Assembly: GCA_025054695.1 (NCBI GenBank)
Contig: JANWZI010000036.1
Location: forward strand, 1 to 36,492
Source of the DNA: Myxococcota bacterium
GTDB taxonomy: Bacteria > Myxococcota_A > Polyangia > Polyangiales > JANWZI01
Reading direction: 5' to 3'
Length of the DNA stretch: 36,492 nucleotides
A model generated the notes under the pieces. It saw nothing but the letters and a program-made list of their open reading frames with translations, searched no databases and was not told the origin of the DNA. A program made the position numbers and the translations under genes. Numbering within the stretch: the stretch's first letter is position 1; every line of letters begins with the position of its first letter. Shown in pieces: positions 24,201 through 33,482 of this stretch.

Positions 24201-26012
24201 TTGCGTCGCCACGGCGAAGCGCTGGCCGCGCAAGTCGGCAGCGGCTATGCAGCGCACGTCGTGCCAGACGCGCGGCGCCCGACCTTGCTTTCGTGGCTCG
24301 GGCCGTACCGATGGCGGCTCGCCGCGGGCGGATTGCTGCTGCTCGCGACCAACGCGCTCGAGAAGGCCGTTCCGTGGCTGCTCGCGGGGGCCCTCGATGC
24401 CGTTGAGCGTCTCGATCTGGCGGCCGCGCGCGAGCGGTGTCTCGCCGTTCTGGGTCTGGCTGCGGGGATGTGGCTCGTGCGCACGGCGTCTCGGACCGTC
24501 GTCTTCGACGTGGGGCGTGACGTCGAGTTCGACCTGCGTGAGGCGCTGCTCGGCGCGGTGCACCGCCTGGGTCCGTCGTGGCTGCGCCGGCTGGGGACCG
24601 GAGAGCTGCTCAGCCGTACGACGAACGACGTCGCGCAGGTGCGGTTGCTCGTCGGCTTCGGCGCGCTGACGGCGGTCAATTCCGCCGTGGCGGTGCTCGG
24701 TGCCGTGGCGCTGATGCTCGTCATCGACGTCGAGCTGACGCTCTGGGCGATGGCGCCCTGGCCGCTGCTCGTACTGGTCGCGCGCCTGTTCACGCGCCGC
24801 ATCTACCGGCAAAGCCTCCAGGCCCAGCAGGCCGCCGGAGCCCTCTCGGCGCGGGTCCAGGAGAGTCTCGGCGCGCTGCGCCTCGTCCGCGTATCGGGTC
24901 TCGAGGCGCTCGAGCGCGAGCGGTTCGAGCAGGTCAGCGCGCAGTCGGCGCGGGCGCAGCTGCGCCTCGCGATGACGCGCGGGCTGATGTGGCCCGCGCT
25001 CGCGACCGTCGCGGCGACCGGGTCGCTGCTCGTGCTGTGGCGCGGCGGGACGATGGTCCTCGAAGGGCGTTTGACCGCGGGGCAGATGCTCGCGTTCGGC
25101 GCGTACGTCGCGCAGCTCGTCTGGCCGACGATGGCCGCCGGCTTCTTGCTGTCGGTCGTGCAGCGCGGTCGCGCCAGCTACGCGCGGCTGCGCGAAGTGC
25201 TGGAGGCGGTTCCCGAGGTGCGCGACGCGCCCGACGCGGTGGCCGCTCCCTCCGGCAAGGGACTCCGCGTACGGGGCTTGTCCTTCGAGCACGACGGCCG
25301 GCGCGTGCTCGACGACGTCTCGTTCGAGGTTCCCGACGGCGGCTCGGTCGCGATCGTGGGCACGACGGGAGCGGGCAAGAGCACGCTCGCATCCCTGATC
25401 GCGCGCATGGCCCCGACGCCGCCCGGAACGGTGTTCCTCGACGACGTGGACGTGACACGCGTGCGGCTCGACGCGTTGCGTCGCCACGTCGGTTACGCGC
25501 AACAGGAGCCATTCTTGTTCTCCACGAGCATCGCGGCCAATCTGGCGCTCGGGCTCGACGACCCGTCGGCGCCCGACGCGCATGCGCGGCTGCGGCAGGC
25601 GGCGCGCTCGGCCGCGGTGCTCGAAGACATCGAGAAAATGCCGGCGGGCTGGGACACGGTCGTCGGAGAACGCGGCGTGCAGCTTTCGGGCGGACAGCGC
25701 CAGCGCCTCGCCCTCGCGCGCGCGCTGCTACGCGAGCCCCCCGTGCTCGTGCTCGACGACCCGCTCTCGGCGGTCGACGCGCGCACCGAGTCGCTCATCC
25801 TCGAGGCGCTCGACCGTGTCGGGGAGGGTCGCACCGTGGTGCTCGTCACGCATCGCATCGCGGCCGCGGCGCGCTGCGATCGGGTGGTCGTGCTCCATGA
25901 GGGCCGCGTCGTCGAGCGCGGCACGCACGAGGAGCTGATCGGCAACGGTGGCCTGTACGCGCGCCTCGCGTTGCGGCAGCAGCTCGAGCTCGGTCTGGGG
26001 GTGATTCCGTGA
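24201..26012 (+). CDS. ABC exporter half-transporter, subunit A (degenerate Walker B)
   Basis: About 603 residues. Six-helix exporter membrane domain (about 25-325) fused to a nucleotide-binding domain: Walker A GTTGAGKST (Lys393), signature LSGGQ at 495-499, Walker B LVLDD with Asp520 where the catalytic Glu normally stands, and the switch His551. A Glu-to-Asp change at this position is the hallmark of the non-catalytic site in heterodimeric exporters of the MdlA/LmrC/TM287 type. The start is uncertain: TTG 24201, or GTG 24261, which opens directly into the membrane domain. Its TGA overlaps the next gene's GTG, so the two halves are co-translated. The substrate cannot be told from sequence; lipids or drugs are common. 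Confidence 0.92.
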   Translation: MRRHGEALAAQVGSGYAAHVVPDARRPTLLSWLGPYRWRLAAGGLLLLATNALEKAVPWLLAGALDAVERLDLAAARERCLAVLGLAAGMWLVRTASRTVVFDVGRDVEFDLREALLGAVHRLGPSWLRRLGTGELLSRTTNDVAQVRLLVGFGALTAVNSAVAVLGAVALMLVIDVELTLWAMAPWPLLVLVARLFTRRIYRQSLQAQQAAGALSARVQESLGALRLVRVSGLEALERERFEQVSAQSARAQLRLAMTRGLMWPALATVAATGSLLVLWRGGTMVLEGRLTAGQMLAFGAYVAQLVWPTMAAGFLLSVVQRGRASYARLREVLEAVPEVRDAPDAVAAPSGKGLRVRGLSFEHDGRRVLDDVSFEVPDGGSVAIVGTTGAGKSTLASLIARMAPTPPGTVFLDDVDVTRVRLDALRRHVGYAQQEPFLFSTSIAANLALGLDDPSAPDAHARLRQAARSAAVLEDIEKMPAGWDTVVGERGVQLSGGQRQRLALARALLREPPVLVLDDPLSAVDARTESLILEALDRVGEGRTVVLVTHRIAAAARCDRVVVLHEGRVVERGTHEELIGNGGLYARLALRQQLELGLGVIP

Positions 26013-27904
26013 GCGCCGGCGCGGTCCCGGACAGTCTGCTTGCCGAGGTGGCGACGCAGGGGGTGGCGGCGCCCGCGCGCGGCGACGCGGCACTGTGGCG
26101 GCGCCTCGGTCCGTACCTGCGGGGGCAGATGCGCTGGCTGCTCGCGGCGTTGCTCGTGATGCCGGTCGGAGCGCTCGCGGCAGGTGTCCAGCCGCTGTTC
26201 ACCAAGTGGGCGGTCGACGCGGCGCTCGTCGCGCGCGAGCTGTCCGGAGTGCTGGCCGCCGCGTTCGGCTTGCTCGGCGCGCTGCTCGTCGAGGCGCTCG
26301 CACGGTTCGCGCAGATGGCCTTCATGCACGTCGGTGGACAGCGTGCCCTGGTGGCGCTGCGCGCGGATCTCTTCGCGCACGCGCAGCGCCTTTCGCTGCG
26401 CTACCTCGACCGGACGCCGGTCGGTCGGGTGGCCACGCGGCTAACCCACGACGTCGATGCGCTCTTCGAGCTGTTCTCCACCGGTGCCGTGATGGCACCG
26501 GCGGACGTGCTCACGATGGCGGCGTACCTCGGGGTGATGTTCTGGCTCGACTGGCGGCTCGCCCTGGTCGCCTGCGTGCTGTTGCCGCCACTCGGCGTCG
26601 CGGTCGAGTGGATCCGCCGCCGCGCGCGCGTCGCGTTCCGCGAGGTGCGGGCCCGCGTGGCCCAGTTGCACGCCTACGTCGCCGAACAGGCGCAGGGCGT
26701 CGCCGTCGTGCAGGCGTTCGGACGGCAGGCGCGCTGCGCGCAGGAACACCGCCGCATCAACGACGCGCATCGGCGCGCGAATTACGCCGCGATCCGCTAC
26801 GACGCGCTGCTGTATTCCATCGTCGAATCCGTGGCCGCGGCCAGCGCCGCGCTCGTGCTGGGGTTCGCCGCGTTTCGTCTCGAAGCCGTCGATTCGACCG
26901 CCGAGGCGACGGCATGGATGGGCACGCTCGTCGCGTTCTACGATTTCATCCAGCGCTTCTTCACGCCGCTGCGCGATTTCTCGACGAAGTACACGGTGAT
27001 CCAGTCGGCGCTGGCCGCGTGCGAGCGCATGTTCGAGTTGCTCGACGAACGGGACCTGGACGCGCCGCGTTCGTGGTCGTCGAGCGACGATACGGAGAGC
27101 CGCGAGGCACGAATCGGGTCGGCGTCCCCCCGCGCCCGGCGCGCACCCGAATCGGTGCGGTTCGAGGGCGTGCGACTGGCGTACCGGCCGGGTTTTCCGG
27201 TGCTGCACGGTGTCGACTTCGAGGTGCCCGCGGGCCAGTGCGTGGGTCTCGTCGGTCCGAGCGGCTCGGGCAAGTCGTCGCTCGCGGCCTTGCTCGTGCG
27301 CCTCTACGAGCTCGACGGCGGCTCGATCCGCATCGGGGATCGGGACGTGCGCGAGATCCCGATCGCGCAGTTGCGTCGTCGGGTCGCGCTCGTGCAGCAG
27401 GAGGTGCTGCTGCTTTCGGGTACCGTGCTCGACAACGTCGTGCTGGGCACGGGGCGGCCCGACGTGGAGCGGGCCCGCTGGGCGCTGGCGCGCGCGGGGC
27501 TGTGGGAGCGACTCGAGGCGCGCGGCGGCTTGTCGGCGCGCGTGGAGGAGCGCGGGGCCAACTTCAGCCTCGGAGAGAGGCAACTGCTCGCGTTCGCGCG
27601 CGTCTTCTATCGTGACCCGGAGATCGTCGTGCTCGACGAGGCGACGGCGAGCGTGGACAGCGAGACGGAGGCACGCGTGCAGCAGGCCTCGCGCGAGCTG
27701 TTGCGAGGACGCACGGCGCTGCTCATCGCGCACCGGCTCTCGACCTTGCGCGACGTCTCGCGGGTCGTCGTGCTGGGCGAGGGCCGCGTCGTCGAGCAAG
27801 GCGGCTTCGACGAGCTGGTGCGTCGCGGCGGCTCGTTCGCCCGCCTCGTGCGTCTGCAGGCGAGTCTCGAAAGGCCCCACGCGGCGGCCCTCGACGAAAC
27901 GTGA
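26009..27904 (+). CDS. ABC exporter half-transporter, subunit B (catalytic Walker B)
   Basis: A 631-residue partner of the preceding subunit: six-helix exporter domain, then a variable charged linker (about 355-385), then the nucleotide-binding domain. Walker A is GPSGSGKSS (Lys422). The signature is unusual, FSLGERQ at 519-525, compared with LSGGQ. Walker B keeps the catalytic Glu544 (VVLDEATASVD), and the switch His is 575. Together with subunit A this gives one consensus site (B Walker motifs plus A signature) and one degenerate site (A Walker motifs plus B signature), the known asymmetric arrangement. It resembles MdlB/YheH-type subunits. Array 8 begins about 50 bases after its stop. Confidence 0.92.
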   Translation: MSAGAVPDSLLAEVATQGVAAPARGDAALWRRLGPYLRGQMRWLLAALLVMPVGALAAGVQPLFTKWAVDAALVARELSGVLAAAFGLLGALLVEALARFAQMAFMHVGGQRALVALRADLFAHAQRLSLRYLDRTPVGRVATRLTHDVDALFELFSTGAVMAPADVLTMAAYLGVMFWLDWRLALVACVLLPPLGVAVEWIRRRARVAFREVRARVAQLHAYVAEQAQGVAVVQAFGRQARCAQEHRRINDAHRRANYAAIRYDALLYSIVESVAAASAALVLGFAAFRLEAVDSTAEATAWMGTLVAFYDFIQRFFTPLRDFSTKYTVIQSALAACERMFELLDERDLDAPRSWSSSDDTESREARIGSASPRARRAPESVRFEGVRLAYRPGFPVLHGVDFEVPAGQCVGLVGPSGSGKSSLAALLVRLYELDGGSIRIGDRDVREIPIAQLRRRVALVQQEVLLLSGTVLDNVVLGTGRPDVERARWALARAGLWERLEARGGLSARVEERGANFSLGERQLLAFARVFYRDPEIVVLDEATASVDSETEARVQQASRELLRGRTALLIAHRLSTLRDVSRVVVLGEGRVVEQGGFDELVRRGGSFARLVRLQASLERPHAAALDET

Positions 27905-27955
27905 CGACGGGGGCGGGTCCAGTGACGTGGAGCCGCCTCGATTCGTGCTTTCCCG

Positions 27956-28099
27956 CTCGGACTCGGTCTCGGACTCGGGCTCCGCCACGGACTCGGAGTC
28001 GGTCTCGGACTCGGCTTCGGGCTCCGACTCCAGCTCGGGATCCGTCCCGGGTTCGGACTCGGGCTCTGGCTCTGGCTTTGGCTTGGACTTGGCTTTCAG
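27956..28099 (-). repeat. Hexamer array 8 (GAGNCC on the minus strand), 24 units
   Basis: Twenty-four consecutive in-phase units on the plus strand (CTCGGA, CTCGGT, CTCGGA, CTCGGG and so on), ending as CTTTGG, CTTGGA, CTTGGC, with no indel. Degenerate traces extend to about 28125 in another phase. The array occupies the 361-base gap (27905-28265) between two co-directional genes. The rest of the gap holds the promoter at 28227-28254; I see no small gene I would defend. Confidence 0.9.
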
Positions 28100-28226
28100 C
28101 CTTGGGTTGCGCCTCGGACTTGGCGATGCGCTGCGTCGCCGCCGTCCGTACTCCCTCGGCCATGTGCGGGCCTCGCTCCGCATGCCATCGAGCGATGCAA
28201 CTCGGCGTCGCAGCCTTCCCGATGGC

Positions 28227-28254
28227 TTGGGTCGTCCGGATTCCGGTGTAGGCT
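28227..28254 (+). promoter_or_regulatory. Promoter of the outer-membrane protein gene at 28266
   Basis: TTGGGT (28227-28232), 16 bases, TAGGCT (28249-28254). The -10 ends 11 bases before the ATG and no Shine-Dalgarno is present. TAGGCT is identical to the -10 proposed for the CCA-adding enzyme operon. Confidence 0.5.
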
Positions 28255-28265
28255 TGCGAGTACCG

Positions 28266-29918
28266 ATGTCCGTGCTGCGCGCCCGCGCCGCGCTCGCGCT
28301 CGCGGCAGTGTTCGTGGGATGGCCCGGGACGGTGCTGGCGCAACGGGTCGTCGTCGAGGCGTTCGGCGGGCCACAGTCGGCACGACTGCGGGCGGGATTG
28401 GTCGCTAGCCTTCAGGAGGCTGGACTGGAGATCATTTCCGAAAGCGAGCTTCGTGCCGCGGCGCGCGAGGCTGGGCTCGTACGGCAGCCGCGCGGGCCGG
28501 CGCTCGGTGCCATCGCCGAACGTCTAGGCATCGTGGCCGTCGTCGACGGACGCGTCCGCCGCGTCCGACGGGCTTGGTCGCTCGTCGTCACGGTGCGGAG
28601 CGCCGTGGACGGCGAAATCGTCGGGTCGGCCACGTGGACGGGTCGCACGGTGGCGGCGCTGGGCGCGGTGCGGCGCAACGGCTACGCGCGGCTCGAGGAG
28701 CACCTGCGTGCGGTTTCCCCCGATTCGACGCGCCCGTCGCGCGGTACCCACGTCGCTCGGGGAACGGGGGGCGCGACCGGGCGAGCCCCCGGCACGACCA
28801 CGTCGTCGCTGCAGCAAGAGACGGCACGACGAACCAGCGCGGCTGCCACGGGCGCGGGTGCCGGGACGCAACAGCCAACCGATCGCCCCTGGTACGCGGT
28901 CGGACAGGACGATTGGTATCGGCGCGACGACGAGTTCGACGAAACAGCGGAAGACGACGGCGCCGAGGAGACGGAGACCGATCGGCTCGAATTTCTCCGC
29001 ATCGCGCTGGGTGCCGGTAGCGTGCATCGGAACATGCAGGCCATCGCACTCGTTCGCAACGGCTACTCGGACGCGACGCGCCGTGACTCCGATTTGCCGG
29101 CCGAGGAGATCCTCCAGGAGCCGCGCGGCTACCGCAGCGCGGCCATCGGTCACCTCGAGGCAGGCGTGCGCCTCGAGCTGTACCCGGGCGCGGTCGGCGA
29201 CGATCAGCCGGCGCCGTGGTTCGGCGCGATCGCGGAGTATCGGCGCTCGCTGTTCCTCTCCTCGACGGGGTGCAGGGCCCGACTGAGCCCCGAGGATCCG
29301 TGCACGCCGGAGGACGTGATCCGGATTCCGACGAACCAGTCCGAGCTCTTCCTCGGCGGCCGACTTCGATACCGCACCCGCGGCGCGCGTCCGACCGAGC
29401 TGTTCGCCGACGTCGGATGGGGCAACTTCACCTTCGATCTCGAGGCTCGCGCGCTCGCCGAGCTCGAGCGCTCGGCCGTCATCCCCCCGCTCGACTACAG
29501 CTACGTGCACCTCGGCGCGGGAGTCCGTCACACCGTCGTGCCTCGCTACCTGCAGCTCGGCGCCCACGCCGCGTACCGGCTGGGCCTCGGCATCGGACTG
29601 CTCGCAAAGCAGGTCTGGGGCGTGCTCTCGTCGATGACGTCCGCCTACGAGCTCGGCATCGAGGCGAGCAGCGAGGCGTCGTACTTGACCGAAGGCGCAT
29701 TTCTGGGGCTGTCGGTCCAGTACTTCGTGTTCACGACGACGTACCGGGGGCAGACGGCCTGCTTCGACACGACGATGTCCTGCAACGAGGCGACCGATCC
29801 GTGGGAGCCGTGGCCTCACGCACCCGGCATGGAGAACGAGGTCGAGGGCGGCATCCGCGCGCCGGTGGACGACGCCTACGTGCGCGTCGCGATCGCGGTG
29901 GGGATGGCCTTCCGATGA
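28266..29918 (+). CDS. Secreted protein with N-terminal periplasmic domain and C-terminal outer-membrane barrel
   Basis: A 550-residue protein. The signal peptide ends VLAQ (about residue 26). Residues about 27-150 form a small alpha/beta domain (VVVEAFGGPQSARLRAGL, ALGAIAERLGIVAVVDGRVRR) of a type seen in periplasmic proteins that bind envelope partners. A disordered Thr/Gly/Ser-rich and then acidic linker (about 155-235) follows. The C-terminal 300 residues alternate strands with aromatic residues (YRRSLFLSS, GRLRYRTRGARPTELFADVGWGNFTF) and end VRVAIAVGMAFR, the C-terminal Phe/Arg pattern of outer-membrane barrels. Four Cys residues lie in presumed loops. The family is not recognised with certainty. 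Start by signal peptide; the upstream open frame is repeat DNA. Confidence 0.8.
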   Translation: MSVLRARAALALAAVFVGWPGTVLAQRVVVEAFGGPQSARLRAGLVASLQEAGLEIISESELRAAAREAGLVRQPRGPALGAIAERLGIVAVVDGRVRRVRRAWSLVVTVRSAVDGEIVGSATWTGRTVAALGAVRRNGYARLEEHLRAVSPDSTRPSRGTHVARGTGGATGRAPGTTTSSLQQETARRTSAAATGAGAGTQQPTDRPWYAVGQDDWYRRDDEFDETAEDDGAEETETDRLEFLRIALGAGSVHRNMQAIALVRNGYSDATRRDSDLPAEEILQEPRGYRSAAIGHLEAGVRLELYPGAVGDDQPAPWFGAIAEYRRSLFLSSTGCRARLSPEDPCTPEDVIRIPTNQSELFLGGRLRYRTRGARPTELFADVGWGNFTFDLEARALAELERSAVIPPLDYSYVHLGAGVRHTVVPRYLQLGAHAAYRLGLGIGLLAKQVWGVLSSMTSAYELGIEASSEASYLTEGAFLGLSVQYFVFTTTYRGQTACFDTTMSCNEATDPWEPWPHAPGMENEVEGGIRAPVDDAYVRVAIAVGMAFR

Positions 29919-29992
29919 GATCGCGGCTGCGTCGGCGCATCCGAGCACGCGTCGCGGGCGCGCTCGGTTCCCGACTTCCCCCAGGCTGATGG

Positions 29993-29998
29993 TAACCT
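29993..29998 (+). promoter_or_regulatory. -10 element before the Ser/Thr kinase gene
   Basis: TAACCT ends 10 bases before the GTG at 30009. No Shine-Dalgarno sequence and no clear -35. It follows the TANNNT pattern seen at other starts here. Confidence 0.4.
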
Positions 29999-30008
29999 CG
30001 CAGCCCAG

Positions 30009-33000
30009 GTGCTCGCTCCGCGTCTGACGGAGGCGCTCGAGGCGCTCGCACGGGCGATCCGCGCCGATCCGCGTCTTGTCGCCGCGCTCGAAGGCGTCTG
30101 GCGCGACGAACGCGAAGGGCTCGCACCGACGGATGAGACCCTGCGCGCGCATGCCAACGCGCTCGACCGCGAGCTGCCTGCGGTGCTGCGGACGCAGGTC
30201 GGCCTCGCGGACCTGACGAGGGTGATGGTGGCCGGCGGAGCCGATGTCGTGCTCGCCTGGGCGAGCGCGTGCGCCGGGCGTCGCGACGTGCGGCTGGCGC
30301 GGTTGCTCGGCGTGCTGAGCGAGCTGGCGCCGTCGTCGGCCCACCGCGTCGTCGCCGCCGCGCGCGCACGGGTGATCGAGGGTCCGGCCTCCGATGCGCT
30401 CGCCTGCGTCCCGTTGTTGGGCTCCGCGGACGCGGTGATGGAGCGACACGACCCGCCGCTGCACGCGCGTCTCGAGGTCTTGGTCTGGGAGGCGGGGGCC
30501 TCGGCGCTCGCCGTCGCCGAGCTCGGGGCCTGGTACGGGGCGCGTGTCGAGGGCTTCGAAGCGTTCGTGGGCCGATGGGCGCGCGGATCGCTGCGGCGTC
30601 GGGTGCTCGCGGCGCGCGCGCTCGAGGTGGGCTGCCACGGCATGCCGCTGCGCGAGCAGCCCGAGCTGGTCGAGCGGACGCTCCGGATCTTGCAGCCGCT
30701 GCTGCTGCACCCCGAGCCGCTCGTCTGGGTGCACGCGGCAAGGGCTCTGGGGAGATTGACCGGCCGGGTCGGCGAACTGGAGGGCACGCTGCTCGATTGG
30801 GCGCGGGGAGAGGTGCGCGTGCTGCGGCAGCGCGCGACGACGGCCGTGGGTTGCGTCCCGCCGGGCGCCTCGGCCCTGCTCCGCGGTCAGCTCGAGCAGG
30901 TGCTGTCGGAGCGTGCGGACGACGACGAGGTTCTCGCGGCGCTCGCCGCGTCGACGCCGTATCTTTTCGAGGAGCGTCGCGACGTGTGGGAGGCCCTGGC
31001 GGCGCGGATCGCGTCGGGAGCGGGCGGGCCGGTCGCCGCGCGGGCGCTGGCGCGCGGTCTTGCGTCGCTGTGGCGGCGTGGCGTCGGACGCGGGGCGCTC
31101 GAGGCATCGCTGCGGGCACTGCGGCGGCAGGCCCGGCGCGCGCGTCCCGACTCGTTCGCGGCACTGCGTCGGTGGATCGAGGTGCTCGCCGAGACCGACG
31201 TCGTGGAGGACGCCGAGCGCGATCCGCTCGACGTCGAGCGGGGTCTCGACAACCTGGTCCGGATCGCGGCGCAGTACGACGACGAGGAGGCCGACGCGCG
31301 CGCCGCGCGCTTCGCCCAGGGGTTGGGGGCGACGTTCGCCGAGGCGCGACGCATCGCCGAGAGTCGCACCGTTCCCCGCCACCGCGCGGCGGCGATCAAC
31401 GCGATGGAAGGGTGCGCGCGCGCGCTGGCGCTCGGGCTGTGGGGTCCGCTGCTCGACACGAGCCCGTCGGGCCCGGGGGTCGGGCGCCCGGACCTGTCGG
31501 AAACGTGGGCGGCCCTGTCGCGCGCGCCCACCGAGCTGCTCGGCGCGGTCCAGCAGGCGCGCCGCGACGCGACCGACGATCCCGAGATCCTGGACGCTCT
31601 CGAGCTGGCGGCGTTGCGCGTCGGGAGCTACGTGCTGGACGCGCTCGGAGAGGGTGGCGCGACCGACCGCTCGCGGGGCGCAGCGGCCTTCGACGCGTGT
31701 CGATGGTTGCGGCAGCTCGACCCGGCCCGTGACCGTGGGGCAGGCACCGAGGCGTTCCGGCGCGCGCTGTCGGGCCTGTTCTGGCGGCTCGTGGACGGCA
31801 CGCAGGGCACGGCACTCGGAGAGGTCGACGACGTCGAGTGGTTGGGGCCGTTCGCGGCCTGGTGGGGGCTCGTGGTCGACCGCCCTGCGGTGCTACGCGC
31901 GCTCGCCGACGCGCTGCCGTTGCTCTCGCCCGACGCGCTCGAGCAGTGTTGCGCGCATGCCGAGGCGCTGCGCGCGGGGCTCGAGGGGGCCGCTCCGAAC
32001 GGCGTGTGGGCTTCGCAGGTCCGCGACGCGCTCGGAGCGCTCCGCGCCGACGCCACCGAGCTCGCGGCGGCGCTGCTGGGGCTCGCCGCCGCGCTGCGCG
32101 CGTTCGCCACGGTCGCCGGTCACCGGCCGGAGCTCGAGCCGGCCTGCGTGCAGCTCGTCGTCGCCGCGGAGCGCTTGCGGCTCGCGCTCGCCGACCCCGT
32201 GGCAGCGCTTCGCAGGGCCGATGCGGCCCCCGTCGACGACTCGCTCACGCGCGCGAGCACCGAGAACGCGCCGCGCATCGCGACGTTGCTCGCACGCGCC
32301 GTCCGCACGCGCCAGCCCGCGCTCGTCGAAGCCTGGCTCGCCTCGCTCGATGGCCCGTGCGGGGCGCTCGTCGAAGCGGCCCTGCGCGCCGCCGTCGCGC
32401 GCACGCCGCCCCCGCCCCCATCGCCGCCGGCGCCGCGCGCACGGACCGTCGCGGGCTACGAGGTGGTCCGACCCCTCGGTGAGGGGGGCGTCGGAACCGT
32501 ATGGCTCGTGCGGCGTCCAGGCGCCGACCGGCTCTTCGTGCTCAAGATTCCCAAGGCGGACCTGCTCGCGAGCGCCAGCGAGACCGAGCGTGAGGGTCTG
32601 CTTGCCTCGTTCGTCGAGGAGGCGCGGACGCTCGCGGGCTTGTACCACCCCAACGTGGCGAGCATCGTCGACCGTGGGGTGCACGAGGGGATGCCGTTCC
32701 TCGTCCTCGAGTACTTGCTGGGTGCCGACTTGCGCCAGTACGCCGCCGCACGCTTGTGCACGCTCTTCGAGCTGAGGAGCATCGTCGCGGATGCCTGCGC
32801 CGGCCTCGATGCGCTGCATCGCGCCGGGCTCGTGCACCGCGACGTCAAGCCCGCCAATCTGTGGCTGCGACTCCCGCTCGCCGGTGGGGAAAGCTTCGAT
32901 CCCGCGCGCCATCGCGATCCGGCGCGAACCCCGCCCCTGTCCACCGTGCTCATCGACTTCGGCATGGTGCGCGCCATGCGCGTGCCGGCCGAGGTCGGAG

Positions 33001-33320
33001 GGCGGTTCGTCGCCGGCACGCCCGGCTACATCGCCCCCGAGCAGGTGCTCGATCCGGTCGAGCTGGACGGCCGCGCGGACGTCTACTCGCTCGCCGCGAC
33101 CGTCTACCACGCGGTGACCGGCCGGGCGTTCTTCGACGACATCGAGGACCGGCGCGCGCGCATCGCCGCGCACATGAAGCGTTCGCCCTTCGAGGACGAA
33201 AGCCGGCTGCGACCGTTTCCGGCTGCAATGCGGGAGCTACTTTGCGCCGCGACCGCGATGCGTCCCGCCGACCGGCCGACGCCGCTCGAGTTCGCGGCGC
33301 GATTCGCCGCGGCGATCTGA
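30009..33320 (+). CDS. Cytoplasmic Ser/Thr protein kinase with long N-terminal helical region
   Basis: An 1103-residue protein. Residues 1-800 are almost all helical, Ala/Arg/Leu-rich, with HEAT-like pairs (for example LRILQPLLLHPEPLVWVHAARALGRL). A Pro-rich hinge (about 800-812) leads to a eukaryotic-type kinase domain at 815-1103: Gly-rich loop GEGGVGTVW, Lys846 in LKIPK, catalytic HRDVKPAN (Asp945, Lys947), DFG Asp983 and APEQ. All key catalytic residues are present, so it should be active. There is no membrane helix. Most bacterial kinases of this class have the kinase at the N-terminus with a sensor after it; here the order is reversed. The target is unknown. The stop is followed at once by array 9. 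Confidence 0.92.
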   Translation: MLAPRLTEALEALARAIRADPRLVAALEGVWRDEREGLAPTDETLRAHANALDRELPAVLRTQVGLADLTRVMVAGGADVVLAWASACAGRRDVRLARLLGVLSELAPSSAHRVVAAARARVIEGPASDALACVPLLGSADAVMERHDPPLHARLEVLVWEAGASALAVAELGAWYGARVEGFEAFVGRWARGSLRRRVLAARALEVGCHGMPLREQPELVERTLRILQPLLLHPEPLVWVHAARALGRLTGRVGELEGTLLDWARGEVRVLRQRATTAVGCVPPGASALLRGQLEQVLSERADDDEVLAALAASTPYLFEERRDVWEALAARIASGAGGPVAARALARGLASLWRRGVGRGALEASLRALRRQARRARPDSFAALRRWIEVLAETDVVEDAERDPLDVERGLDNLVRIAAQYDDEEADARAARFAQGLGATFAEARRIAESRTVPRHRAAAINAMEGCARALALGLWGPLLDTSPSGPGVGRPDLSETWAALSRAPTELLGAVQQARRDATDDPEILDALELAALRVGSYVLDALGEGGATDRSRGAAAFDACRWLRQLDPARDRGAGTEAFRRALSGLFWRLVDGTQGTALGEVDDVEWLGPFAAWWGLVVDRPAVLRALADALPLLSPDALEQCCAHAEALRAGLEGAAPNGVWASQVRDALGALRADATELAAALLGLAAALRAFATVAGHRPELEPACVQLVVAAERLRLALADPVAALRRADAAPVDDSLTRASTENAPRIATLLARAVRTRQPALVEAWLASLDGPCGALVEAALRAAVARTPPPPPSPPAPRARTVAGYEVVRPLGEGGVGTVWLVRRPGADRLFVLKIPKADLLASASETEREGLLASFVEEARTLAGLYHPNVASIVDRGVHEGMPFLVLEYLLGADLRQYAAARLCTLFELRSIVADACAGLDALHRAGLVHRDVKPANLWLRLPLAGGESFDPARHRDPARTPPLSTVLIDFGMVRAMRVPAEVGGRFVAGTPGYIAPEQVLDPVELDGRADVYSLAATVYHAVTGRAFFDDIEDRRARIAAHMKRSPFEDESRLRPFPAAMRELLCAATAMRPADRPTPLEFAARFAAAI

Positions 33321-33324
33321 GGGA

Positions 33325-33438
33325 CTCGGACTCGGTTTCGGAGTCGGCCTTGGGATGGGACTCGGACTCGGGCACGGACTCTGTCTCGGCCTCTGTCTCG
33401 GACTCCGACTCCGACTCGGTCTCGGTCCAGGCTTCGGG
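33325..33438 (-). repeat. Hexamer array 9 (GAGNCC on the minus strand), 19 units
   Basis: Nineteen in-phase plus-strand units (CTCGGA, CTCGGT, TTCGGA and so on) start 5 bases after the kinase stop and run to 33438 with no indel. The array lies between the convergent kinase and peptidase genes (162-base gap). Its minus-strand leader (33436-33495) is related to that of array 2. Confidence 0.88.
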
Positions 33439-33482
33439 GTCGCAATACCCCTTCGCCACCTCGAACAACGTGACCGCCGTTA

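Noticed and set aside
28026..28163. Possible short minus-strand gene starting ATG at about 28163 and running into array 8
   Set aside because: No ribosome-binding site, Arg-rich drifting composition and no stop near the array end; too weak to call despite a slight likeness to the array 2 and 9 leaders.
28524..31382. Long minus-strand frame of about 950 codons opposite the outer-membrane protein and kinase genes
   Set aside because: Antisense shadow of two well-supported genes; Arg/His/Gln-rich composition typical of shadow frames in GC-rich DNA and no recognisable motif.
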